Notes under the pieces: generated by a model
Told to the model about the DNA's origin: nothing
The model's database searches: none
The model's input: only the letters and a program-made list of their open reading frames with translations
Position numbers and translations under genes: made by a program
DNA from: Tetrastigma voinierianum
Lineage: Eukaryota > Streptophyta > Magnoliopsida > Vitales > Vitaceae
Length of the DNA: 64,000 nt
Direction: 5' to 3'
Assembly (NCBI GenBank): GCA_016808115.1
Contig: JAEQBH010002179.1
Coordinates: 1 to 64,000 of the forward strand
Shown: positions 45,420 to 57,448 of the stretch, piece by piece
Layout: the number at the start of each line of letters is the position of its first letter
Position numbering within the stretch: the stretch's first letter is position 1

Positions 45420-47400
45420 TCATACCACACCATACACATTTGCTCTCGAAGCCCAAAGGTTAGCGTCCAAAGGTTTCGCTCCCACTACCGCCGAGCGCCC
45501 CGAGCTCCACCTGCACTGCCGCTGAGCCCCTCGGTGCCATTCAACGGCGCCTGACATCCGCCGCGGTACCGGCCCATCGCCGTTTCCGCCTACCAGCCTC
45601 GGGCCTGCGACCGCCAAGCATCGCTGCCACGCTACCCGTGCCGCCGCCGAGCCTATCGCCGGCAAGCCGCCAGCCCCGGGTCCACCACGCCGGGCGGCAA
45701 GGCGCATTGGGCCCACGCCTCCTACCGAGCCCCGCACTCCACCAAGCCCCGTCCCGCCCCCGCCACGCAACCAGACCATGCACATGGTCCGCACCGTGGT
45801 GGCTATTGCCACAGCCCAGGTCGTTCCGCACTTGTAAAGAGAGATGATGCAGCACATCCAGCCCTCGCAGACGCTCATTCCCCGACCATAGAGATACACT
45901 CAGATTGGCCCTACCAAGCATACTCGTAGAGCCTCAGCTTCGAGCCCCATCCCGACGATATCTGCAGGGACTCCTGCCCCTTCTCCAGCACCAATGCAGA
46001 CGACGCAGAGGCTCGCCCTTCCAAGGCTTGCCCTGACATCGTGCCCGGGAGTCTCAAAATTCCCCGCCTCGAGCCATCACCTCCACCGACGAGGTTCATC
46101 GCTCCGTTATCACCGCCTCGAGGATCAGCGCCCATTGTTCACTGCGGATCCGATTCCCAAGGAACGGATCCGTGGTGCCAAGACTTCCACGGGAGCCATA
46201 CTATGATATACCGCATGGACCACCGATCCGCTGCCGTGAGACTCGAGCGCGGCGCATCCTGGGAGTATTCACCGGCCGCCTTTCATGACGCCGCAGGCAA
46301 AGCGCATCATCCCTGCCGCGGCTTCGAGTTCCTACCACACTATGACATCCCGGAGTGCCGAGTCCGCTGGAGCCCGTGGACATTCAAGATTGAATGCCGC
46401 CCCACAGAGGCTCGAGCCGCCGGATATTGGGGGGGCCGCCTCAGCCCGCCAAGAGCACCTCAGCCACCCCACGTGCCAGGCAGCGGGCCCCACCCATCAC
46501 ATAGAGAGATGGTCCGCTCGGCCCGCCGAGATACCACAGCCGGGGCCTCATACTCTTCGGCAGCAGCCTCGCCACATGCCCAGCGACCACGCGCTTCCGA
46601 CCGCTTTATTCCCACTACGCACTACGTACAACGTAGGGAGCTATACTGAGGCTCATACAGATCTCAAAGGATTCTCGGTTTAGTCCTCCGAGCTTGTCAT
46701 GACTTCCCCACGCATTTGAGGAGAAGGTCCACCGTGAAGGGCCCGGCCCGGAAATGGGGAGTTTACCTTATTGATGCCGAGGTCAGCCGAGCCGTGTCTT
46801 CGGGAGCATCTGGGGGGGTTCCCAGGAGCCACACGCATCGAGCTGAGGACTCGTACCAGACGCAGGTCTCGCCACCGAGAGATCACATGCCGATCTCCTT
46901 TATCCCCTCCAGCCAGCCAGCCAGGAGGCAAAGCAGATGATGTGGCAGGACCCACCGAGAGAGAGGGATCCTATTCCCAGACGCCGGTGGCGCGAGAGGA
47001 GCCCGCTAAATTCATCTCCTCCATCTCCACTCTCCCACGTCTGTGCCCACCGACACTCAAATTTCCTTCCTACACAACGCAAAGAATCTCCGTGGCATAT
47101 TCATGCCGGGCCTAGGGAGCTAGTACCAAGAGGTGGATGTTATTCAGGCACTCGCTGACTAATAAAAGGCCGCTGACGAGGCGATGGCCCGAGCCGGTGG
47201 CCACTATATCGCATAATCACGCCATGCTTCTTCTGATCATGAGCCACCTTCACTCTCCAAACGAGATAGTGCCACACACCCGCCGAGATCGACCCGTAGC
47301 CGCGTTCTCATCGATATGTCGCGAGGCCGCAGCCAGCCAGCCCCGTGATTCACCAAGACTTCCACACCACGAGAGGAGGTGGTCACATCCTCTCTAACTT
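45420..47400 (+). pseudogene. Athila ORF2 (env-like) of element H, GC-rich
   Basis: This 2-kb block is markedly rich in G, C and CpG against AT-rich flanks. Homology with ORF2 of B is seen in pieces over shifted frames: FEEKVHREG near 46720, a REHLGGFPGATRIELRTR segment near 46795-46865, and TRRWPEPVATISHNHAMLL-type text with IMSHLHSP near 47175-47265, aligning with B's QRMTRTEAILSQIQEHLGLP. The N-terminal part is proline-rich (45550-45760). Frames of up to 202 codons (46041-46649) exist on both strands because of the base composition, but I trust none as a whole. ORF2 follows pol in Athila elements; its role is not known. Confidence 0.6.
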
Positions 47401-48668
47401 CCTATCCCTACCCCAGCGGAGGCATGTTTATACTTTGGTTTGGAGGAAAAGAGAGTTAGGAGTGTCTTCTATAATATTTGTATCGCTTTTACTTATCAAC
47501 CGCCTACTCATTTTCAGAGCAGGATCGTATAGGATACATGTGATTAGCCGATAGAGTAAGGCGCTGATATTTTTGTCATGTTTAGCTATGTTAAGTTTGT
47601 ACTAGCCACTTTGGTTATATCAAAAGCTTTATAGCATTATTTACTTACTTTCTACACTTTTGCAAATCATTTCAGGCTATATTATGGTTTCTACCGCCTT
47701 CGTTGAATTGAAGCCCTATATGCTACCTTAATGTTAGAACAATTCCATGCATGATTGTTTTTAATGATTGAAGTTCCAACGCATTCAACCTTGTAACTCC
47801 ACCTTTGTAGCTAATCACACACATTGCACATCGCTTGTATCAATAGGTCGAGAAGCTATGATATACCACTTTTCACTTTGCAAACCGGCCTTATATCTCG
47901 TCACAATCAGACAAGCTCAGGTTACCCATGTGAAGACCAATTTGGGCTTCCATATGAAAAAAGAAAAAGAGAAAAGAAAAAGAAAAAGAAAGAAGAAAAA
48001 GAGTCATGAATGCCGCGACACTTTGCCTTGAAACCCGAACACGGTCCGAGGGGTATATGGTGAAAGCCTTTAAAGCTCGGTGCCTTAAACTCATCAAGTT
48101 GGGAGTCATCGACTCTAGTTCGCCATACGGGTGAATGGGTGGGAGATTAGCGGTCAGAGGCAGCTTACCGGTCATCTCGAAGTCCGGGGCGGCGCCTAAA
48201 GAGCTTCAGGGTCACTGATCCTTTTGGCTTGATGCCCTAAACCTTAAATTGGCTGGGAGTCATCGTGGACCCCCGCACTGACTTTGGGTGAAGTCGAAGC
48301 CGCATTGCACCCTACAATACAATCCAAGTATGAAATAAGAGTGTAACCCGAGTTCATTTAGGCTATCAACGCTTTAAGGTCCTGGCAAAGATTGTCAGGG
48401 TGTGGAATAGCTTTGCTCTTATTGTTCAAATCAAGGCCTTTAAGAACACTTAGATTTTGGTGTTTAGGTTGACTTCTTTGGAATTGATGTTGCCCTCAAA
48501 CTTATCCCTGCTATGGCAATTGTTCTCTATGTATTTCAGACAGAGTCTAAGTTTTTCATACTAAAGGTAAGCCTCATTTCAGACACATTCAGACAAAGAT
48601 ACGTTGCAAAAAGCACAAAGATGCATACCTTGATTGTTTTAGCATTGCTAAGGACTAGCAACGTGTCA
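47401..48668 (+). other. Conserved 3' non-coding tail of element H
   Basis: No gene is seen. Blocks such as cttgaaacccgaacacggtcc (48027), gaagtccggggcggcg (48179) and cttgatgccctaaacctt (48228) match B at 22443-22660. An A/G-rich run (47955-48000) creates a lysine-rich chance frame. Confidence 0.75.
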
Positions 48669-48677
48669 TTGGGGGTG
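48669..48677 (+). promoter_or_regulatory. Polypurine tract of element H
   Basis: The run ttgggggtg ends where the 3' LTR starts (tgattagtacc, 48678). The preceding aaggactagcaacgtgt matches the same position in element B (aatggactagcaatgtgt). Confidence 0.85.
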
Positions 48678-49352
48678 TGATTAGTACCAAGTGCTACACA
48701 GTCCTATTTAAGATAGGTTTTGAGTGCTTGCGCATCTTAACTCATATGAATTAAGCCGATTGACATGTGCAGGTCCGTTTAGTACTACTGATTTTGTTTC
48801 GAGGTTGTTTTTTATAGTTTTGTAGGTTTTAAGAACCTCTGCCTTCATTTCAAGTCAGCTTCGCATTCTGCCGATTTGATGCCCCTGCGATTTCATCAAG
48901 CTTGGATGAAGAAAATGTCAAGTGGAAATGAAGAAATGGAGGCTGAACCGATGTTTGAGCAATGCAGAGCAGATTTTCACATGGCATAAATAGTGCCATC
49001 AGATACGAATTCGCTATGTCAGATTTTCATGCCAGATAGCAATTTATCATATAAATTTCTACATGACAGCGAAATTCACTATGCATACAGCCAAATGGGC
49101 TGCCCTCGATTTTGATCCAAACGACCGCTGTGTAATTCCATTTCTTTGCCCCTACTGTAATCATATTTGGTATTTTTATGATTACACTCGTATGGCTATA
49201 TAAGCCACTCATGACAATTTGTAACTCTAACATTCACTGTGCTTAATCACGTGTTTTGTTTTAGTTTGCGCTTTTCCTCTCTTTCTCTTCTTTCTCATTT
49301 TTTTGGTCGCCAAACACCCCTTGGAGGATAGATTAACTCAAGGGATGTTTGG
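48678..49352 (+). repeat. 3' LTR of element H, truncated
   Basis: Matches 40777 to about 41555 with short deletions in the gcgaaa cluster. It breaks off after gggatgtttgg, where the 5' LTR continues ctaagcccctc. The missing ~700 bases should lie beyond element I, outside the window. Confidence 0.82.
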
Positions 49353-50740
49353 TGACAAATACACACTGGAGTTAAATAATTATAGTAGAATTTAGCACAT
49401 ACAAATCACACTCACCCACATTCAAAGATGAGGATAGGTACTTTTAATCTTTGTGGTTTTTAGATCGCAGGTCTTCTGTGTCTTAAACATAATGTACAAA
49501 GATTTATGTCCGAGTTTAATATGAAGCACTGAGAATGTGGGCAAACGATTGACGGTCTCTGTGAACTCCAGCAATGCGAGAAAAGCACTGAAGAAAAGGT
49601 ACCTAAGATATCTTTTATGTGTACTCTACACCTTGCAAAAAGTGGGTATGTTAGTGTACCTATTACCCAAAATGTGTGTCTGACACACCGATCAGAAATT
49701 GGCAGAGGCAAAAGTGTACCTAAGACATTAATGTGTACCTAAGACACATGTATGAGAAGTGCTGGAATGGTTGCACTGTGATCCTAAGAGGCACACAATC
49801 ATCCTCGAACACTGAGATGACATTGAAAGGAGCATAAAAGGCGAGGATATATGAGAAGGCAAATTTTTGACTTCTAGGTTAGGTTTTCATAAGAGTAGGT
49901 TCCTTCCATTGTTTTGAGTTGAATTTATAGATCCAAGATTAAGACTGCTTTTTTGCCTTTCAATTCAAGCATTATGTAATCTTTCATGATGAACAATTAT
50001 TTCCGCTTTCAATCATAGTATTTCAGCATTCTTCATTCTAGGTTTCAATCGAATTCTCCTGATTTTCTAAAAGTATTAGTTTCTATGATTAGACTCTTCA
50101 ATGATAATTGTTCTAAAGTTCCATGGAGTTCTAAAACCCTTAATATCGATTCCTACTATGGAAACTCACCCCGATCAAGGCATAGTCCCTCACCCTCTTT
50201 TGAACTTCAATGGATCAGGTGATGCTAATCACTCAGGCAAACATTTTGTAAATCCATTGGGCATATTCTGACAACGTAGGAACGAGATATCCTTGGTAAT
50301 ATCGCCAGGCTTGATTACGACGCGGCTAAGGGTTCAGATAATTGGGAACAAGTGCTTAGTATTATTCAATCATCCTTATTTTCCAAAGAGCATTTAAAGA
50401 TAGCCCTCTTATCAAAGACCATTTATCAATGGTTCCTGTATTATTTGTAAAATAAGAGGTGGGACTTACATGATCGGCGAGTGGAACCCTAAACAAATCC
50501 CAAAGAATACTTTTCTGCTTTTAAACATTTAAACTAATCAATCATTCAATCAAACAACACAACCCTACACCCTTTTAAATCACACTTTTGGGGGGAGAGT
50601 AGCTCCATCATCAACTAAATCGACCACTCCCTCGTGGATCTCGTGATTCCCACAAAGATACAACGCAGACAACCTGTAATTCCTACATTGGGAATAGAAT
50701 TCAGCATACCTATCAAGGACGAAGCATTTTCGCGCCGTCA
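49353..50740 (+). repeat. Probable 5' LTR of element I
   Basis: Begins tgacaaataca just where LTR H is interrupted and ends near gcgccgtca, five bases before a primer-like site (50746). It carries a small repeat, gtgtacctaagacat (49709-49745). A polypurine-like ttttggggggag lies at 50586-50597, which is unexplained. No partner copy is available in the window, so the limits rest on context only. Confidence 0.45.
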
Positions 50741-50883
50741 CGGAGTGGCGACTAATCCGGGCTGATCCGAAGAGAGTTAGAGGTAATTGCAATTGCATCA
50801 AGAACCGCACGCTTCATTTTCTTTTAATTTGTTTTTGTGAAAAATCTCAGTGGGTGTTTCCTTACACAGAGTGGACCTAGTGC

Positions 50884-52430
50884 ATGTCGGTTTGGGCTCG
50901 CAACGAGCAACACCGACTAGTAAGAATTGTATCTCCTAGAAACTCTGAGAAATCCATAATAAGCCAAGTGTTTCAAGATAATAATTTACCACAAATGGAT
51001 CATCCTGGGAATCAACAACATGTATTTAATGAACATACCCCAGGGATTCCTATTAACCCAATAAGGATCCATGAACTCACAATACGGAGGGTGGATGTTA
51101 CACTCACCAAGAACCTGCAAGTTAGGAGGTGGAAATGGTAACCTTCAGCAGAATCAATATAGGGTCCACCCTGCTCCTTTGCCTAACGTAGAAAGAACCC
51201 TTCGAGAAATTCTGCAACCTCAAAGAACCACAACCAATTCATGTATTCGCCTTCCTGAAGAGGCCAATCAATTTCTGATGAAGTCGGAAATGATCCGTCT
51301 TCTACCTGTATACCAAGGGTTCGAATCTGAGAACCCTTACTCATTCATGAGGGACTTTGAGGATGTCTGCAGTGCATTCCTCTCCACTGGTTCACACCTC
51401 TCCGGCACATAATTCGCTTGGTTTTATTTCCTTGCTTTAAAGGAGAAGGCCAAAATCGTTTCATTCCCTCGCACCTAATTCAATCTTTTTACATGGGAAA
51501 ACACATAATGAATTTTTAACAAATTCCTTTTCCCTCCCCGCACGTACCAATGCTTCATGCGAGCAATTCGTAATTTTCGAAAAGCCAGTGAACCTTGTCA
51601 CAGATGGGAAAGATACAAGGACCTTCTCCTATCCCTCACCATGGATTGATGTAGGACAAATATGTATGTGATTTCATCAAGGATTATCCTGAATAATAAA
51701 CAAGACATCCAGAAGGATGTGTGCAAAGGACTTCATGAAAAGAGTGCTAGGAAGCAATCCAACTTTTTTGACACTATAGCGCAGAATGTCAACTTAGAGA
51801 TTGAATAATCTCCTATATGACCGGCAAAGCATAGCACATCACTGGGCTGAATCCATCACTTAAGAGAAAATGATGAGTTGCAGCAAAAATTGCCACTTAA
51901 CAAGGAAATTGGAGGCCATAAAGATGAAAAAGTTACATGAGGTAACTAGTGCCTCAAATACCCTACACTATCGACCCGCAGTGGAGGAGCCATGCATTAT
52001 ATGCGATGATCTCTACGCACTCAACCATCATGCCCAAACCTTCCCAAGTAAAGTGTGACTCAAATAGAGCAAGCCAATGCCCTTAATTACCAAAGGAAAC
52101 CTTTCACCCTCCATACCAAACATATAATCCTCGGATGTAAGCACCCTAATTTTAGTTGGAGAAATGAATGAGGGCCAAATAACTTTGCCAACAACCAAGG
52201 TCTCATTAATGAAAACCATGGCTTTACAAATTCCATTCCACCATTTCAAAATAAGGCCCCCAAGTGGTTTCCCGTGGAACCCTAATCGTTTCTACCATCG
52301 AGTCAAGGGACTCCATCACACACCATATCAACTTCCACATAAGAGAAGTCTGAGGATATCATACACAACAGACAAAACTCCAAAGAATCTCACAAACACA
52401 ATTCGAACTGCTCAATGATGCGAGATCCTG
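50884..52430 (+). pseudogene. gag of element I (broken)
   Basis: Starts MSVWARNEQHRLVRIV; the core follows in other frames: NVERTLREILQPQRTTTNSC, LPVYQGFESENPYSFMRDFE and DVCSAF (51180-51380), then RAIRNFRKASEPCHRW-type text near 51560-51610. A zinc-knuckle-like CIICDDLYALNHHAQTFPS lies at about 51996-52050; the spacing resembles the CCHC knuckle of Tat/Athila gag, though residues are changed. HPNFSWRNE near 52140 and an NNFANNQG stretch belong to the gag tail. Frameshifts and stops interrupt it. The product would be the capsid protein. Confidence 0.8.
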
Positions 52431-53480
52431 ATAACCAAAACACCCCGCTTCATGCAACCTTCAACAAGAAAAAGTGGAAAACTTCCATCTCTGCCTTCAT
52501 CCAAAACCCACAAGGTCAAAATAGAAGTTCAGAACCAATCGAGGTACTGAACACTGTAAGGTCACACTATCCGAAGTGGAAAGGTAAATAATAAAACCAT
52601 TCAAACTAAGGAACCAACTCAAGAGTCTCCAAGGAATTAATCGGGAGAGGATGAGCTGTCGACAAGCCTCATGTCCCTAATACAAAGGATATTGATGATC
52701 AACCGTGAGGAAGACAAGTCTACCCATATCCCTCTCCAGCCTCCACACCCTCATGAATAGAGCACTAAAGAAAGTAATTAACCATTCAAATCTATGAGTT
52801 ATTCAAACAAGTAAAATTGAACATCCTTGTTAGATGCCATTACAAATTCCATCATATGCTAAATTTCTAAAGGATTTGTGCACTAAGTGAAAGGAAATTA
52901 GGTGTCAACAAGGGAGTGCCTTCATGATCGAGTTAATCTAATCTCACTAATTCGAACAACTCGCTCCAAAATACAAAGACCCAGAAGCCTTACTATTTCT
53001 ATAGAATCAAAGTCAGCACGCTGAGTGATTCAGCAAGTGTTAATTTGTTGCCTCTATTCAAAGATATGTGGACCTAGGTTAGGAGAATTGAGCCAACCAA
53101 TATCACCCCTCCAATTAGAATGACCGTAGTGTAAAATTCGTGAGGGATAGTAAAGGATGTATCGTACAAAGGCAATGCTCTACTTTCCCGTGATTTTGTT
53201 GTGCTTGACACTCAAATTGCGGGTAAAACCAAGGAACCCGCCTGGCATCTTAGACCATTTCGCAATCGCAATGCCATTATACATTGTAGGGGAGGCTTGA
53301 TGACACTATCATTTGGCAACATGACTGTTAATTTGAACATCTTCAATGTTATCAGCGGAATGGGGATGAAGAAGATGTGTGTGAAGTCAACATGGCTGAT
53401 TCCGCGTAAGCGTAAATATTTAGATAATGTCTCACATGACACCCTCTGTCATGTTGCCTGTCGCCCCCGAGCTGGGATGA
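52431..53480 (+). pseudogene. Protease region of element I (broken)
   Basis: The region upstream of the protease appears as PLQIPSYAKFLKDLCTK (about 52835-52885) and LAPKYKDPEA (about 52950-52990). The active-site strip is decayed; only SVNLLPLF (about 53035-53060) remains recognisable. The end is DFVVLDTQIAGKT and RNRNAIIHCRGGLMTLSFGN (about 53190-53330), then TVNLNIFN. This order is that of Athila/Tat pol. 52431-52830 is a low-information linker. Confidence 0.78.
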
Positions 53481-54136
53481 GGAAGTGACCACACCAAGCC
53501 GCGAGTTTCTACACTCTATAACTGAAAGATAACAAGATAAAGCAATGGGTGGGCACCTAAATTTGAACCATTGCCACTAAATGAGGACAAGGCACCGCTC
53601 CGAGGAGAGGCCACCCAAGCTCGAGCTAAAACCCTTACCATCACCAAATAAGTTCTCTTAGAAAGAAGAGGAAACTTTCCGTAATCATATCTTCCTCTCA
53701 GAATTGAATAAGAAAATCAACTTTGGAGATATTGAAAACCCACTTAATCGCTCTAGGGCCGGATACAATTGCGTATATTATGAATTATCCTTTTGATTCT
53801 ATTACCACAAATTCACTTTAGAGGAGGATGTTAAACCTTCTAGTGTTCACAGAGACATTGAACCCAATAGTGAAAGAAGTGGTAAAGAAGGAAGTTTTAA
53901 AACTTCAATGTAGGGTTATTTACCCTATTGCATAGTAGTGGCTAGCCCAACACGTAGTTCCTAAGAAACTGAGTCACAAGCAATAGCTAATGAAAATAAT
54001 GGAGCTCATTCCTACTGTGTCACTCGTGTCGAGGGTGTGCATAGATTATAGAAAGCTGAATGCTGGTACTAGAAAGACTATTTTCCTTCCATTTGTCGAT
54101 CAAATGTTAGAGAGATATGGGCATGATCATCGTTTC
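53481..54136 (+). pseudogene. Start of reverse transcriptase of element I, cut by J
   Basis: After a linker, the text FTLEEDVKPSSVH, then RRLNP / VKEVVKKEVLKL (about 53820-53910) and VVPKK (about 53960) mark the RT entry. RVCIDYRKLNAGTRKTIF and FVDQMLERYGHDHRF follow at 54030-54135. The frame breaks within a codon or two of 54136. The catalytic YVDD part must lie beyond element J. Stops are present, so it was damaged in its own right. Confidence 0.8.
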
Positions 54137-57100
54137 TGATATACTCAGTATGAACCAAACACACAGTTTAATAACAATAAAATCACATCTCAATGTCTTT
54201 CTCACCCTTCACTCTTATGTGTCCCTTGATTATGTCCAACTCAAACTTAACTAAAAACACAACTTGACAAAAACCACGTCAGAAACTTCACACTAACGTT
54301 TCAAGACCCATTGTTAATGTTCGATACTCACAAGTTTGAAACAACATAACTTATATGTTAATCAAAACTGTCATCTCAATATAATACGGATCATCTTATC
54401 ACAAGAGCACCGCACGGTAATTAACGATAAGGCCAAAGTTGAGCCGATTTCCAACCTACCCACTCCGGCGTGTGTTAGAGAGACATAAGGTCGCCTTCGG
54501 CCAAGGCCGTTTTTATCATGTTTATAAAAGATTTGCTATAGCTCGTCCCTTATAAATTTCTCGCTTGGTAAAGATGTCCTTTCACATGGTCGCGATCGTA
54601 GACATTGCTTTACTAAACTCAAAAACATGTTAGTGTCACCTTCCCATCATGCGGTTCCAATGGGATCTCCACGAGATCAAGGAAGTACGCATGATTATGC
54701 CATAGGGTCGTGAGCCAGACAAAGGAAGACAAAAAAGGCTAGTGGATTTATTACGCCTGAAGAAGACACTAGACTCGCCTGTGCCAACTATACGACTACG
54801 TAAAAGAGTTTCTAGCCATCGTTCTTTGGCCCTGGGGTGTAAATTTAGGTCGTACATTTTAGGCCTCCCAACTATCTTCACGCATCACAGCCCCTCGAAG
54901 TACCGCTCTCAAGGTGATACAAAGCCTCTGCTAACTAGGTGATCCTCCTATGCCAAGAATTCAATCCGACCATTAAAGATGTTAGGTCGTAAAATGGTCG
55001 CTAATTCTCATTTACTCGATTAGTTCCGTAATCAACTTCTCATGGCATACCCATAGCGAGGTTTTCCGACTTAGCAACTTCGTCTCTTGCTCATTGCCCA
55101 TTGGCTGATCGACCAAAACGATATACAAATTTAGTCAGACACTACCAAAGGACTATTGTCTAACTCTAAACCCGCACCATAAAACTTGTCGAGACCAAAA
55201 TTCTCGAGTTAATCATTTTCTACCTTTGGTTTCGCGATATAATGCAGTTTAATGTGCCGACAAGTAATGTGGATATAAGTCTCAAGATATCGATCCCACA
55301 GAGATCTCAAGAATTTTAAATCAACTACCCTGACTACTCAAGCTCCATACTATTTGGACCATAAAGTGATATTGGGGTCCAGCTTAAGAAGCTGGAAATT
55401 ATACTAGCACGAGTAAAATAAATGAACAATCAAATAAACTGGAATATAAAGAATAAAGAATAAAGAATAAAGAATAGTTAAGAAAATAAATGGACACTGA
55501 ATAATTATCTTTCAGAGGACACATCAAGTATACTGCTATAGTGAAGTACCAATTCCTGTAGTTAATACTGATAAAACTTCTTGAATATTTCAGGTTTTAA
55601 AATATGTCCAAGGCGTTTAGTAGTAAAGCTGGATCTCTCCACACTCCACATTTCATTATCTAATTTTTCCCGATTCTTTCGAAGACAAGGAATGAGATAA
55701 CTACTTAAAAGGAATTTCCTTAATTCGGTATTTTTCTTCGCAATACTTCATACCAATTTTATGGACTGTGAAACTAGCTCCCAAGTTATCGGTCACAAGG
55801 ATATACAACTTCCGTGATACTTCCGAAATTAAATAGATCACCCCTTCTTGATTAGATCTCAATAACACTTTATCGCCTCACTATCCGACCGGGAGTGCTA
55901 ACTTCGCTTGTTTAAAATTGATAACTCGTTCAACTCTCGCTCTTGATTTCAAGTGAGTTATAGATTTATCCAAGTAAACTTTACAAAGCTCATTGCATTC
56001 TAATAAGCAGGTTAATATACATCTAAAGAAATGTTCACAACTCGTGAATGTCTTCAGGTCACTCGTGAGGACCTCTCGAAATCGCAGAGCAATGAAACAA
56101 ATCTTAAACGGTATAAGAAACCGACATTCGATCCGTAAAACATTAAACCCAAAACCGTATAAATTCATAAACCGAAATTCACAAGTCGGAAACGTACTAC
56201 GTGAAAGATAATTTCGACTATAGCATTCACTAATGGAAGCCGGATTCCCCAATCACTTAATTACATCGCCACAAGATTCCTCCACTATAAGAATAACTGC
56301 ACTCAAACTCAAAGTCAATCTTAAATTGTCTAACTTCAACATTCCGTAGTAATTTGAAAAGAATAGAATTCTCAAAGATTCAACCAAGCCAAAAAACACG
56401 ATGAACCCATCCGTAAAATAAAATTAAACTAGAACGACAATCTACTCTAATCTCTAACTACCAACATTGAAGAAAAAAGAAAGAAAAGAAGAAAACTAAA
56501 GGAAAATAAAGAAAATGAGCCTTCGCCACCCGCACTCTCGTCTGCGGTCGCCGCCAAGCCGCTTCATCCGTACCGCCATTTATGGTTTCTCGGGCCATTC
56601 CTAATTCCAATGCGCCTTGCGATTCCAAAAGGATCGGCCTAAGTTACTGCTCAAGTCAACCTCAACTCCCTTTATCGTGACATCATCCATGTCGTGATGA
56701 TCGATCCACGCCGCTACATCAACTTAACTCTCAAATAAATTCTTTAATCGATAAATCGATGTCATGTATCGATCCCTCACTTAATATCACCCATGCTCCT
56801 TTGCGTGTTTCAATTGGTCTTCCCGATGTCACGACATCGCGATCTTGTCGCACACCACTTCAAGTCTTCGCAGCCTTCAACTGATCGCCCATGATGTCAC
56901 ACTGCGACCTCAATCTCTTGTCAGCGACGTAGGTTTATGTCTTTGGAAGCTGGTTGCTTTGGTGTCGCGACGCCGGTCGCCGTAGCGCCAGCGGCTTCGA
57001 TTAACTAGCTCGTCGCTGAGCACATCGCAAGCTTCGAAGCGATTCTCTTTATCGCGACCTCCATCGTCGCCACATCGACCCTTATTCGCGACATCGCGAT

Positions 57101-57448
57101 CTTTGTCGACATCGACTCATAACCTGGTTAACCCTGGTGCTTATCACGGTGATTCTGTCGCGACCGGTTGCTTATTTCCTTCACTTATCGATGTCGCGAC
57201 CTGTGTCGGGTATGCAAGCCCAGCGCATCCCGATGAATCGACCATTTGTTTCCATTCTTGACCACTTCTTGCATTTTTTTATTCCACCATTTATTTGCAT
57301 CTTTCCCTTGCATTTTCTTCTTTCTTTTATGCTCACTATGAATAACAAATTTGGTGAGTTTCTTCATATTACGCATCTTAATTATTCCTTTTTATTAAAA
57401 TCAAACAGAGAAAAATGGACTAAAAATAGATGACTTTTAAGCTCATCA
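54137..57448 (-). repeat. 3' LTR of element J
   Basis: On the minus strand it starts at 57448 with tgatgagcttaaaagtc and ends near 54137 with gagtatatca, giving TG...CA ends of the same style as solo LTR K (tgatgagc...tatca). A purine-rich cgtgggagt lies just upstream of the start. The inner part carries a CpG word array (56640-57200) and a gaataaa microsatellite (55446-55476). No genes. The left limit could be off by about 15 bases. Confidence 0.72.
56640..57200 (-). repeat. Array of TGTCGCGAC-type words in LTR of J
   Basis: Words include tatcgtgacatc, catgtcgtgatgatcg, cgatgtcacgacatcgcgat (56823-56842), cgcgacatcgcgat (57091 region), ctgtcgcgacc and gatgtcgcgacctg (57190-57203). They are the same word type as in LTRs of C and D although J is a Tat/Athila-type element. 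Spacing is 20-80 bases. Confidence 0.75.

Larger units (their letters stand above)
40777..49352 (+). mobile_element. Athila-type element H, RT-integrase deleted, 3' LTR cut by element I
   Basis: LTR copies start tgattagtacc at 40777 and 48678. Between them are a primer site tggcgccgctcg (42266), gag, protease, ORF2, a conserved non-coding tail and a polypurine tract. Recognisable RT, RNase H and integrase are absent between protease (to 44830) and ORF2 (from 45420). Family kinship to B is shown by gag (MRDHIHPPR), protease and the 3' tail. The 3' LTR stops after 675 bases, where element I begins, so the rest of this LTR and the second TSD (gtaat expected) should lie right of the window. Confidence 0.87.
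49353..54136 (+). mobile_element. Tat/Athila-type element I, inserted in H and cut by J
   Basis: A non-coding LTR-like stretch (49353 to about 50740) is followed by a primer-like tggcgactaatccggg, then gag, protease and the first third of RT. The RT breaks off at about 54136, where LTR J starts. Gag (RTLREILQP, LLPVYQGFESENPYSF) differs clearly from that of B and H, so I is a distinct lineage. No second LTR is in the window, so both LTR limits are tentative. Confidence 0.7.

Noticed and set aside
45420..45921. 159- and 126-codon minus-strand Gly/Arg/Trp-rich frames
   Set aside because: They are antisense to the proline-rich start of ORF2 in H; composition is that expected of a shadow frame.
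46041..46649. 202-codon plus-strand frame and several overlapping frames on both strands
   Set aside because: GC-rich DNA has few stop codons. The frame only partly overlaps the pieces that align with ORF2 of B, so I annotate the region as broken ORF2 rather than as this frame.
50586..50597. Polypurine tract ttttggggggag as the start of a 3' LTR
   Set aside because: No matching LTR start follows and gag of element I begins shortly downstream; left as an unexplained strip within the presumed 5' LTR of I.
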